Of a stretch of 64,000 bases of DNA, positions 18,875 through 27,121 are shown one piece after another. Origin of the DNA: JAGTVG01 sp964543195 (GTDB taxonomy: Bacteria; Bacteroidota; Bacteroidia; Cytophagales; Cyclobacteriaceae). The translations under genes were made by a program, and so were the position numbers. The notes below the pieces were generated by a model. That model ran no database searches. It had not been told where the DNA came from and was given only the letters and a program-made list of their open reading frames with translations. The DNA lies in the NCBI GenBank assembly GCA_964543195.1, contig CAZIXF010000019.1:22004-86003 (forward strand), written 5' to 3'. Within the stretch, counting starts at the first letter, position 1; each line of letters begins with the position of its first letter.

Positions 18875-19513
18875 ATGAAAAAATTATTATTAGGATTAAC
18901 TGCACTTTTAATGGTACATATGGCCGAGGCGCAGCTGTTTACGCTCGGCCTGAAAGCCGGAGTAAGTTCTTCCCGGACCCAGGTGGAGGAATCGTTTACC
19001 GTGGAGGGAACCCAGGTGACATATAATACCGGTGACGCCACCCTTGGATGGCATATTGGCCTTTTTGGCAGGATCAAGATCACCAAATTATACGTACAAC
19101 CGGAGGTGCTGTTTTCTTCAACGGGAGGTGAAATTGAAGTTACCCAAGGTAATGTAACTACTCCTGAAATAATGGACGTGGATTATAATAAGCTTGATGT
19201 CCCTGTAATGGTAGGCTTTTTTGTTATCAAGCCTCTCAGGATATTCGTTGGTCCTACTTTCTCCTACCTGATATCCGAAGACGTGGAGGGACCTGCATCC
19301 CTTGTATCCAATGTGGAACAGAATTATAATTCGGCTACCGTAGGATACCAGGCCGGAATCGGGCTGGACATCTCCAATCTGACTGTTGACCTCAAATATG
19401 AAGGGAACCTGAGCAAACTGGGTAATTCGGTTACCTTACCCGGCACAGACGAAGAATTCAGTACTGATCTCAGAAATCCACAGTTTATCCTGAGTGTCGG
19501 ATATGCCTTTTGA
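18875..19513 (+). CDS. Outer membrane beta-barrel protein (PorT-like family)
   Basis: A 212-residue protein with a clear signal peptide (MKKLLLGLTALLMVHMAEA-Q). The mature part is a small barrel of alternating strands beginning FTLGLKAGVSSS and ending LSVGYAF with a terminal aromatic residue. This is the outer_membrane_beta-barrel_2 (PorT-like) type that is very common in Bacteroidota. It follows the TonB receptor by 42 bp and ends at a strong terminator, so the two are probably co-transcribed. The specific function is unknown. Confidence 0.82.
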   Translation: MKKLLLGLTALLMVHMAEAQLFTLGLKAGVSSSRTQVEESFTVEGTQVTYNTGDATLGWHIGLFGRIKITKLYVQPEVLFSSTGGEIEVTQGNVTTPEIMDVDYNKLDVPVMVGFFVIKPLRIFVGPTFSYLISEDVEGPASLVSNVEQNYNSATVGYQAGIGLDISNLTVDLKYEGNLSKLGNSVTLPGTDEEFSTDLRNPQFILSVGYAF

Positions 19514-19540
19514 GCAAAAAATGATAAGTGTACTTTCTTT

Positions 19541-19571
19541 AAAAATGAGGCTGGATGACGGCCTCATTTTT
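19541..19571. terminator. Bidirectional terminator between convergent genes
   Basis: The perfect 11-bp stem AAAAATGAGGC/GCCTCATTTTT with a 9-base loop carries T-rich sequence on both strands. It lies between the barrel gene (ends 19513, plus) and sppA (ends 19598, minus) and can serve both. Confidence 0.85.
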
Positions 19572-19597
19572 ATTCATTTTGATGACCTCTATCAAAC

Positions 19598-21349
19598 CTA
19601 ATTCATTTCCAGGCGATAGGGCATTCTTGCCTGGATTCCCTGAAGCTGTTCAATTCGCTTTATATCCTCAAGGTAAGGATAAAGTTCCCCCATTTTAATT
19701 TTCATTATCCTTGCCTGCATCCCTTCACTCAGATCGGTCATCAATTGTTCGAAAAAGGTTTTCTGTTCGGGATAATACAGGGTACGGTATTCTTCGATGC
19801 CGGCAGCCTCAGCCGCAATAGTTATTGCATCCTCCAGGGAGCCAAAAACATCGATGAGCCCGTTTTCCTTAGCCTGTGAACCAGACCATATCCGTCCGGA
19901 AGCCAATTCCAGCAGTTGATCCAGTGGCATTCCTCTGCTATCCGCTGCTTTTGAGGTAAAGGTGTCGTAACCTTCTTCCACGCTATTCTGGATGATCTGT
20001 TTTTCATAAGGGGTAAGAGGCCGTGTAATGGTATATATATCGGAAAACCGGCCTGTTTTTACGTTATCAAATGTAATACCCAGTTTGTCATTCATGAATT
20101 CTTTCATATTGATCAGCATCCCGAAAATTCCTATTGAACCTGTAATGGTAGTAGGTGAAGCTACGATCGTATCACATCCCATGGCCATGTAATATCCCCC
20201 GGATGCAGCCACATCCGAAAGAGAAGCAATTACGGGTTTTTCCTTTGTTGCCAGCCGGACCTCATTCCACATCACATCGGAAGCCAATGCACTGCCCCCT
20301 CCGGAATTGATGCGCATGACGATCGCTTTCACCCGGTCGCTCGTCCTTGCATCGCGGATAAGTTCCACATATTTTTCGGAACCAATGTTGCGGTCATCCC
20401 CTTCACCCGTGGTTATACCACCCGTTCCTATAATCACGGCAATACGGTCTTTGGCATATTTGGAACTGGTGTAGGACTTATTATATTTCCGGTAAGTGAC
20501 CAGGTTAATATCCTCCTCTTCGTCAAGGGCCAGTTTTTCTCTCAGAAGATCATTTATCTCATCACCATAGGCCAGGTCGTTAACCAGCTGTAGTTCAACT
20601 GCATCTTCTGGGCTTCTCACCAGCATGGAGTCAGAGATCAGCTTTATCCGGTCAAAATCGAGGCCCCTGGATTCCGCGATCCGCGTCAATTGATGATCAT
20701 AAATCGAATTCATAAAGGAGGCAAGTTGTTCCTCATTGGCTTCGCTCAGATCTTCCCGGATAAAGGGTTCAACTGCACTTTTATATTCTCCTACTCTGAA
20801 TATCTGGGGTTCGATCTTAAGTTTTTCAAGTGTTCCTTTAAAAAAAGTGACTTCCATATTCAGGCCATTGAACTCAAGGTTGCCATAATCCGGGGTCAGG
20901 AAAACCTCATCGGCCACGGAAGCCAGATAGTATCCTTTTTCCGTATAAAATTCACTGTATGCCATCACAAATTTTCCTGAATCTTTAAAAGATATCAATT
21001 CATTGCGGATCTCATCGAGGGAGGCAAAACCCGCGTTAAAATAACGGGGTTCCAGGTAAATGCCTTTTATCTTCTCATCACTGCTCGCATGCCGTATGGC
21101 CTCTTTTACTTCTTTAATACCCATTTCCATCATTCCGGACCCGGGGATGGTCAGTTTGGAAAGCGGATCCTCCATTTCGCGTTCCACCAGGTTACCCCTG
21201 ATGATAAGATGAAGCACTGAATTATCCTTTATTTCAACCATCCTTTCAGTTGAGGCAGCCGAAATAATGCCCAGAAAAATAAAAAATATCAAAGCCGAAA
21301 AAACAAACAAACCAACGATCACGGCCAATAGTGTTCTTAGAAATTTCAT
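19598..21349 (-). CDS. sppA: Signal peptide peptidase SppA, long (67K) type
   Basis: A 583-residue membrane-bound serine protease that degrades cleaved signal peptides. An N-terminal membrane anchor (about residues 7-30) is followed by two tandem ClpP-like S49 domains. In the first, the region YYLASVADEVFL matches where the long form carries its catalytic Lys, near FYTEKGYYLA. In the second, INSGGGSALASD and SDVAASGGYYMAMGCD contain the catalytic Ser. TITGSIGIFG follows, as in E. coli SppA. The length equals that of the double-domain family. It is divergent from folK, with 90 bp between them. Confidence 0.94.
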   Translation of the reverse strand: MKFLRTLLAVIVGLFVFSALIFFIFLGIISAASTERMVEIKDNSVLHLIIRGNLVEREMEDPLSKLTIPGSGMMEMGIKEVKEAIRHASSDEKIKGIYLEPRYFNAGFASLDEIRNELISFKDSGKFVMAYSEFYTEKGYYLASVADEVFLTPDYGNLEFNGLNMEVTFFKGTLEKLKIEPQIFRVGEYKSAVEPFIREDLSEANEEQLASFMNSIYDHQLTRIAESRGLDFDRIKLISDSMLVRSPEDAVELQLVNDLAYGDEINDLLREKLALDEEEDINLVTYRKYNKSYTSSKYAKDRIAVIIGTGGITTGEGDDRNIGSEKYVELIRDARTSDRVKAIVMRINSGGGSALASDVMWNEVRLATKEKPVIASLSDVAASGGYYMAMGCDTIVASPTTITGSIGIFGMLINMKEFMNDKLGITFDNVKTGRFSDIYTITRPLTPYEKQIIQNSVEEGYDTFTSKAADSRGMPLDQLLELASGRIWSGSQAKENGLIDVFGSLEDAITIAAEAAGIEEYRTLYYPEQKTFFEQLMTDLSEGMQARIMKIKMGELYPYLEDIKRIEQLQGIQARMPYRLEMN

Positions 21350-21439
21350 ATTGTGTATCAGGTTTAGTACATATCAATGAACAATATTAAAATATTATCT
21401 GTTTAAACATAATATAAATTATACATTTGATATTAATAA

Positions 21440-21925
21440 ATGATGAATGGAAAATATCTTCTTTTAGGCAGTAATCTGGGTGACCGTCTGGCTAATATTT
21501 CCAGTGCCAGAACCGGGATCGCCGGAAGAATAGGCCGGATAATTTCTTCCTCATCCATTTACGAAACCAAAGCATGGGGTTATCAGAACCAGCCGGATTT
21601 TCTTAACCAGGTAGTCGGGGTGGAAACCGGCATGGAGCCCGAAGAGATCCTGGGCAGGATAAACGATATTGAAAATGAACTGGGCAGAAAAAGGTATGCT
21701 AGATGGCGGGAAAGAATGATCGATATCGACCTCTTATATTATGACGACAAGGTCATCAACACACCAGACCTGCACATACCCCATCCGGAGATCCCGAACC
21801 GGAGATTCACCCTGATACCGCTTTGTGAAATTGCCGCGGAAGAGATTCATCCGGTATTAAAAAAAACACAACTTGAGTTACTGGATGAAACAGAGGATGA
21901 TTTGCAGGTAAAAAAAATAAGTTAA
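21440..21925 (+). CDS. folK: 6-hydroxymethyl-7,8-dihydropterin pyrophosphokinase
   Basis: A 161-residue HPPK of standard length. It transfers pyrophosphate from ATP to 6-hydroxymethyl-dihydropterin in folate synthesis. The N-terminal LLLGSNLGDR and the signature RWRERMIDIDLLYYDD with the two metal-binding aspartates are intact, followed by LHIPHPEIPNRRFTLIPL. The stop overlaps by 4 bp the stop of convergent fabD, so there is no room for a terminator. No other folate gene is nearby. Confidence 0.95.
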   Translation: MMNGKYLLLGSNLGDRLANISSARTGIAGRIGRIISSSSIYETKAWGYQNQPDFLNQVVGVETGMEPEEILGRINDIENELGRKRYARWRERMIDIDLLYYDDKVINTPDLHIPHPEIPNRRFTLIPLCEIAAEEIHPVLKKTQLELLDETEDDLQVKKIS

Positions 21926-22803
21926 ATTAAGCTCAGGCTGCTGACTTCAACCTGCGGATCTATCTTTTTTACAAGACCCTGAAGAACCTTTCCCGGTCCA
22001 CATTCAATGAATTTACTGGCTCCTTCTGCAATCATATTATTTACCGATTGGGTCCATTTTACCGGAGCCGTTAATTGATGATTCAGGTTCTTTTTTATTT
22101 CCTCTACATCGGTATGAGGCCTGGAAGTGTAATTCTGGTAAATGGGGCATTCCGGATCATTGAATTGCGTGTTAAGAATGGCTTCTTCCAGCTCTTCCCT
22201 GGCAGGTTCCATTAAAGGTGAATGAAAGGCGCCCCCCACCTGTAAGGGCATGGCTCTCTTCGCTCCGGCTTCCTTCATCTTTTCACAGGCGATAGCAATT
22301 CCATCCTTGGATCCGGAGATCACCAGTTGACCGGGACAATTATAATTGGCGGGTACCACCTCCTCATCCAGTGCGTCACATATGGCAATTACTTTCTGAT
22401 CTTCGAGGCCTATTACTGCCGCCATGGTAGAAGGATTAAGGTCACATGCTTTCTGCATGGCATCGGCCCGCTTGGTCACAAGGTTAAGCCCATCCTCAAA
22501 ACTAAGTACCTTATTGGCTACCAGGGCGGAAAATTCACCAAGTGAATGACCAGCCACCATATCCGGCCTGAAATCCTCTGATACCAAAGCAAGGATGACC
22601 GAATGCAGGAATATGGCCGGTTGTGTCACATTGGTCTGCTTTAATTCCTCCGCTGATCCTTCGAACATAATATCAGTAATGCGGAATCCAAGCATTTGAT
22701 TGGCCGACTCGAACAGAATCTTGGCCTTCTCGGAGTTTTCATACAGATCTTTTCCCATGCCTGGGAACTGGGAGCCTTGTCCTGGGAAAATATATGCTCT
22801 CAT
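21922..22803 (-). CDS. fabD: ACP S-malonyltransferase
   Basis: A 293-residue enzyme that loads malonyl groups onto acyl carrier protein. The ATG at 22803 starts MRAYIFPGQGSQFPGMG, the conserved N-terminus; an in-frame TTG 27 bp upstream is rejected. The nucleophile Ser87 is in GHSLGE, followed by the QVGGAFHSPLM segment with the catalytic His and a C-terminal IECGPGKVLQGL. It ends in a 4-bp overlap with the convergent folK stop. A good Bacteroidota -7 box lies 25 bp upstream of the start. Confidence 0.95.
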   Translation of the reverse strand: MRAYIFPGQGSQFPGMGKDLYENSEKAKILFESANQMLGFRITDIMFEGSAEELKQTNVTQPAIFLHSVILALVSEDFRPDMVAGHSLGEFSALVANKVLSFEDGLNLVTKRADAMQKACDLNPSTMAAVIGLEDQKVIAICDALDEEVVPANYNCPGQLVISGSKDGIAIACEKMKEAGAKRAMPLQVGGAFHSPLMEPAREELEEAILNTQFNDPECPIYQNYTSRPHTDVEEIKKNLNHQLTAPVKWTQSVNNMIAEGASKFIECGPGKVLQGLVKKIDPQVEVSSLSLI

Positions 22804-22827
22804 ATCACTAATTTTCGAATGAGATAG

Positions 22828-22835
22828 CAAAGCTA
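22828..22835 (-). promoter_or_regulatory. -7 box for fabD
   Basis: On the minus strand the sequence is TAGCTTTG, an exact TAnnTTTG match, with a TTG about 18-20 bp further upstream in a T-rich tract. It is 25 bp before the fabD ATG. Confidence 0.5.
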
Positions 22836-23052
22836 AATATTAAAATAAAAAAACAATGATTTTATATAATTTTCTCACCCTTAAAAAAGCAATTGTTAAT
22901 TATTTAAAAATTCAATTGTATTATTTGTAGATTTTTTATTCAGGGTAAAGGATTGTTTAGGGGGATCCGATGCCCATTTGATTCTATTCAGCATTAATAA
23001 ACAGGTTTATGCCGCTTATACCTTATATTATGCATAAATACCGCTCATTGAA

Positions 23053-25890
23053 TTATCGAAGAATCTGAACCCAGCCTTTTATACTGCTGAATCTTTTTTC
23101 AGGGTCAATGGCGTCAAATAACACCTCAGCTTCAAAATAATAGACACCGGTATTTACGACTGCACCATCACTGCTCCTGCCATCCCAGTTGATAAGAATG
23201 CTGTTTTCACCTTCACTTGTACCGGAATAGATCACCTTCCCCCATCGGTTAAAGATTCTTATCGATATGGACTCAACAAATCTCGGACATTTATCAAACG
23301 GAAAATCGTAAGCCCTGAATGTATCGTTATATCCATCGTTATTCGGGGTAAAAACATTGGGTAATTCATAATACGGACAATTGTCAAACTGGATCACATT
23401 GGTAAATTCACTCACATTGGCTGATCGGTCCACGGCACGGACTTTATAGCAACCCTTGAATGAAGTGAGATTCTCATGCCTGAAGGTATTCACTCCTGCA
23501 TTTACCTGGCCCACACGCTGAAATCCTTCCTCCGAACAATCTTCCGAAAACCAGATCTCATAGAACACCACATCCTTATTACATTCATTGTCAAGATCGA
23601 GAGGTTGCCACGAAAATTCATGAAAATAGCTATCGAAATTGCAGGGTTTATCGCTTACGAAGCTGTCACAGTCCATGTCCGTTTCGAGACTGTTTATAAA
23701 CTCATCACTAACACAGGGAGCGATGGTATCATTCGGCTGAGCACATAGGATCTGTGAATCATTGAGCAAAGGCTCGATCACTTTCGGATTACCGTACGAT
23801 CCCCTGGTGGTCACGTAATAACAATATAATGTGTTTTCATCGAGCTTAACTCCGTTTACCTGGCCCGAATCGAGATAGGTAAAGCCGTTCAGGTTCACGT
23901 CCGTACTATCCATCAAAACCAGCAACGACTCATCCGAGGGATCGAGATGATCCCTGTAAATATAATGGTAGGGATAATCCTGCGTATTATTCGACCAGGG
24001 AACGATTGCCTCCCAGTTCAGCTCCATGGTACTTATTCCTGTAATCGAACTTAGTTTGACTGAAGAGGCTACTGCCGAGGTATCCACGATCTCCCCATTT
24101 GCATCGTATGCTATAATGCGATAACTGTGATCGCCGAATTCAGTATCCAGCCCGGTATCGGTATATAATGTATCTGATACGACCACAAAATCGGTAAAGG
24201 GCCCCGACCCGTCCATTTCGTCAAAATGATAGACCGAATAAGTATAAGGCGGCGGAAAGATGGCCGGATCTACTTCAAAGGGCGAATACCATTGCAGATC
24301 GATGGCACCGTTTGCCGGATCGGTTTCCGATACACTCACTTTCGTAATCACCGGGCCAAAGCGTTCCTCATCTTCCTCGATGGTCACGCACACTTCTTCC
24401 GACACATAACTTTCCCCACCTGTCGGCAATTTATAGATGGCCACCAGCCGGTAACAATAAGTGGCACCATAAGCCAGTCCCTGACTTCCTCCACGGTCGA
24501 GATACCGGGTCTGCCCGATGGGCAGCGTAGTGATCAGCTCATATCCGGCATAGGGAGGCATTCCCGTCTCACAATTATCCGGTTCGAATTCATAGCTGTC
24601 CACCCGGCGCCAGACCTGCATTTCAGCGGCAAAATCATCACAGGCATAGGTGTCCCATTCAAGATTAATCCTTCTTCCCGGTTGCGTGGAGGCGGTTAAA
24701 CCTTCGGGGGCGGGACCCACTACCTCGATTTCCCAGGTATCAAAGTCAACAAGCGAAGGTCCCTCAAGTCTTAATGGAAAATCACGAGCCTTAAAGGTAA
24801 CCTGATAAGGTCTGGAACGGACATGTGAACAATTGGTCTGCCATTCAAAATCAATATTCGCTGGTGAGGGCTGGGGATTTACATTGTCGTCCGGCAAAGG
24901 TGAATAAATTGCCGGAGAGGACATCAATTCAAACGGACCCCCGAAACCTTCAATAATGATGGGATGACCATCGGGATCCTGGGCAGTGATCACTTCTTCA
25001 AGCAACGTGCCCGCCTCAATACAGGTATCCTCCGGTATGATCAGTTCCGGTCTTTCATTTTCACATTCCTCGATAATGATCTGCATGTCCCTCGTCACAT
25101 AGCCCAGTGATATCCATTCATCACTTTCCGGGATATATCTCCATTCCCTGATTGTAAATGCAATATTATATTCATCCTCAGTACCGGGTGCATCCCATAT
25201 CAGGTCGCCGGTAACCGGGTCAAGTGTATAAGTGGGAGGCCCGGTCATTTCTTCATTCATGGTCTGTGGATTTACAGCCAGATCGTAAATATGGGGTAAG
25301 CGAAAATTGGCTACCGGCACATCACGGTCCTGCTTGTTCACCACGATGTCGTAAGAAAGACTGTCACCATCCACATCCCAGCCACCTGCGTTATGAAAGA
25401 AAGTTTTCCCAACACAACCCATGTCCAAAGGGGGATTAAGCAAAACAGGCGTATTATTGCATCCGAAAAAGGGATCGATTACGATCACGGTCTCAATATA
25501 GAAGGGCGTATTTACGGAATTGTCCATATTGGCAATACTGGCATTCCGGTTAAATTCCCTGTAACTGATCTTATAGGTGCCCGGACCCGGAAAGGTATGG
25601 GTAGTAAAAAAGATATTCAACGCAACCTCGTCGCCAAGATCCTGGAATATTTCAGGATTCCCGGCATCGAAAGTCTGTATCTCCGATCCGTCGCCAAAGT
25701 CCATTTCACCTCCCCCAAATACAACCGTAGACCCGGTATCGGTATATCCTATCAGCGAGATCCGGTATGTATTCGACTGACAATCAATTAATTCAGCAAG
25801 GATCTCGCCGGCACGGATATGTGTGGCAAAGGACCTGACCACTCCGGCAAAAAGGATCACTAGCACCCCGACAATAAATTTAATCCTCAT
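23053..25890 (-). CDS. Surface protein with type IX secretion (gliding-type, type B) C-terminal domain
   Basis: The protein is about 945 residues long. The ATG at 25890 is preferred over the ATG 9 bp earlier because AAAGGA sits at a good distance from it; both give a signal peptide ending near RSFATH. The middle contains several fibronectin-III-like repeats with cysteines. The last 90 residues are the type B sorting domain: LPNVFTPNNDGYNDTF, IRIFNRWGKVIYSG, WDGRSSDGAVVNTGVYYFEAEV and a final GWVQILR. Such domains direct export through the type IX system and retention at the surface. The gene stands alone. The ligand or role on the surface is unknown. Confidence 0.9.
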   Translation of the reverse strand: MRIKFIVGVLVILFAGVVRSFATHIRAGEILAELIDCQSNTYRISLIGYTDTGSTVVFGGGEMDFGDGSEIQTFDAGNPEIFQDLGDEVALNIFFTTHTFPGPGTYKISYREFNRNASIANMDNSVNTPFYIETVIVIDPFFGCNNTPVLLNPPLDMGCVGKTFFHNAGGWDVDGDSLSYDIVVNKQDRDVPVANFRLPHIYDLAVNPQTMNEEMTGPPTYTLDPVTGDLIWDAPGTEDEYNIAFTIREWRYIPESDEWISLGYVTRDMQIIIEECENERPELIIPEDTCIEAGTLLEEVITAQDPDGHPIIIEGFGGPFELMSSPAIYSPLPDDNVNPQPSPANIDFEWQTNCSHVRSRPYQVTFKARDFPLRLEGPSLVDFDTWEIEVVGPAPEGLTASTQPGRRINLEWDTYACDDFAAEMQVWRRVDSYEFEPDNCETGMPPYAGYELITTLPIGQTRYLDRGGSQGLAYGATYCYRLVAIYKLPTGGESYVSEEVCVTIEEDEERFGPVITKVSVSETDPANGAIDLQWYSPFEVDPAIFPPPYTYSVYHFDEMDGSGPFTDFVVVSDTLYTDTGLDTEFGDHSYRIIAYDANGEIVDTSAVASSVKLSSITGISTMELNWEAIVPWSNNTQDYPYHYIYRDHLDPSDESLLVLMDSTDVNLNGFTYLDSGQVNGVKLDENTLYCYYVTTRGSYGNPKVIEPLLNDSQILCAQPNDTIAPCVSDEFINSLETDMDCDSFVSDKPCNFDSYFHEFSWQPLDLDNECNKDVVFYEIWFSEDCSEEGFQRVGQVNAGVNTFRHENLTSFKGCYKVRAVDRSANVSEFTNVIQFDNCPYYELPNVFTPNNDGYNDTFRAYDFPFDKCPRFVESISIRIFNRWGKVIYSGTSEGENSILINWDGRSSDGAVVNTGVYYFEAEVLFDAIDPEKRFSSIKGWVQILR

Positions 25891-26365
25891 TATCAACATT
25901 CCTTTGCCATTGTTTTATTTACAACGCATAATATTTATAGACTAATATACAAACAAATAAAATTAACAATAAGTTAATCGGTTGATGAATCTCTTATTCT
26001 GTTCTCTGCACTACAATTGATCATTGAATTAACAAGATGACCCGTTGTGTGAATAAAATAATTAAAAACTTCATTAAAGTTATCTATTTTTGATGTTCGG
26101 TCACAGACCGCGTTTACTTAGTGAAACCCTGGTGATTGGGTGCTTTCGTGGCTTTCGTGGCTTTTGTGGCTTTTGTGGCTTTTGTGGCTTTTGTGGCTAA
26201 CATATAATGATTTAATGCCACAAGTCTCAAAGACACCAGGATACACCAGGAAAGAAAAATGACAAACCATTATTTATCAGTATGTTAAAAGAAAATGAGA
26301 TGTATAATAATTTACACAACGAGTCAAGATGTTTAATTTCTTCTTGTAGTTCTTTAATACTCATA
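25891..26365. other. Long intergenic region upstream of sdh
   Basis: There is no gene in this stretch. It is A+T rich at both ends and contains a 9-bp tandem array (26142-26195). About 20 bp further on, a segment with CCACAAGTCTCAAAGACACC (26219-26238) is roughly the complement of the array type. The last 50 bp carry the sdh promoter. Confidence 0.6.
26142..26195 (+). repeat. Tandem 9-bp repeat (GCTTTTGTG)6
   Basis: Six perfect-length units: two GCTTTCGTG followed by four GCTTTTGTG, head to tail. The transition from C to T units suggests stepwise slippage. It is similar in style to the TTTGTGCCTCTGTGG array at 51.4 kb. Confidence 0.85.
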
Positions 26366-26379
26366 TAACTTTGTATATG
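26344..26379 (+). promoter_or_regulatory. sdh operon promoter with overlapping inverted repeat
   Basis: TTG (26344-26346), 19 bp, then TAACTTTG (26366-26373) matches the Bacteroidota -33/-7 arrangement. An inverted repeat CATATA-ACTTTG-TATATG (26362-26379) spans the -7 box and could be an operator. The leader to the sdhC ATG is about 38 nt. Confidence 0.6.
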
Positions 26380-26417
26380 TTTAAAAAAAACAAAATTATT
26401 TTTAAAACATATTTCCT

Positions 26418-27098
26418 ATGAGCTGGTTTACTCACACTTTTGGTAGTTCGATTGGCCGCAAACTTTTAATGTCGCTCACCGGAATTTTCCTGATCCTTTT
26501 CCTGGTGGTACATCTGGCGGGCAATCTGGCAATTTTCAAGGGAGATGGGGGGTTGGCCTTCAATGAATATTCCTATTTCATGACCCACAACACCTTGATC
26601 AAGTTAATTTCCTATGTGCTTTATTTTTCCATCCTTCTGCATTCAATTGTAGCGCTCTGGTTATGGATCGCCAATAAAAAAGCCAGATCAATAGGTTATA
26701 AAAAGTCCGGGGCCAATGAAAACAGTACCTGGGCATCGAGAAGCATGATGTTGCTGGGTTCGCTGGTGTTTGCCTTTATATTTATTCATATGAAGGATTT
26801 CTGGTGGTACTATAAATTCGGGGGTTATGATTTCAGTATCGATGCCAATGGATATAAGGATCTTTACAGCCTGGTGATCGCAAAATTCCAGACCACTTTT
26901 ACACTGGTTGCCTACCTCATAGGCCAGGTAGCGCTTTCCATACATCTCTGGCATGGGTTTCAAAGCGGTTTTCAAACGCTTGGGATCGAGCATTATCGTT
27001 ACACCCCGGCCATTAAGGCCGTAGGCAAGGCCTTTGCCATTGTGGTGCCACTGGGTTTTGCCATCATGCCGGTATATGTATTTTTCTTTAATAGTTGA
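26418..27098 (+). CDS. sdhC: Succinate dehydrogenase / fumarate reductase cytochrome b subunit
   Basis: A 226-residue membrane subunit of the Bacteroidota/epsilon type (type B, single five-helix diheme subunit). Helices fall at about 15-35, 60-80, 105-125, 155-175 and 200-220. Histidines placed for heme ligation are visible in LVVHLAGN, LYFSILLHSIVA, FIHMKDFWW and SIHLWHGFQS. It anchors the catalytic subunits and passes electrons to or from quinone. It is the first gene of the sdhCAB operon, 23 bp before sdhA, with a well-formed promoter directly upstream. Confidence 0.93.
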   Translation: MSWFTHTFGSSIGRKLLMSLTGIFLILFLVVHLAGNLAIFKGDGGLAFNEYSYFMTHNTLIKLISYVLYFSILLHSIVALWLWIANKKARSIGYKKSGANENSTWASRSMMLLGSLVFAFIFIHMKDFWWYYKFGGYDFSIDANGYKDLYSLVIAKFQTTFTLVAYLIGQVALSIHLWHGFQSGFQTLGIEHYRYTPAIKAVGKAFAIVVPLGFAIMPVYVFFFNS

Positions 27099-27121
27099 AA
27101 ATGATAATCTTATAATAAATT

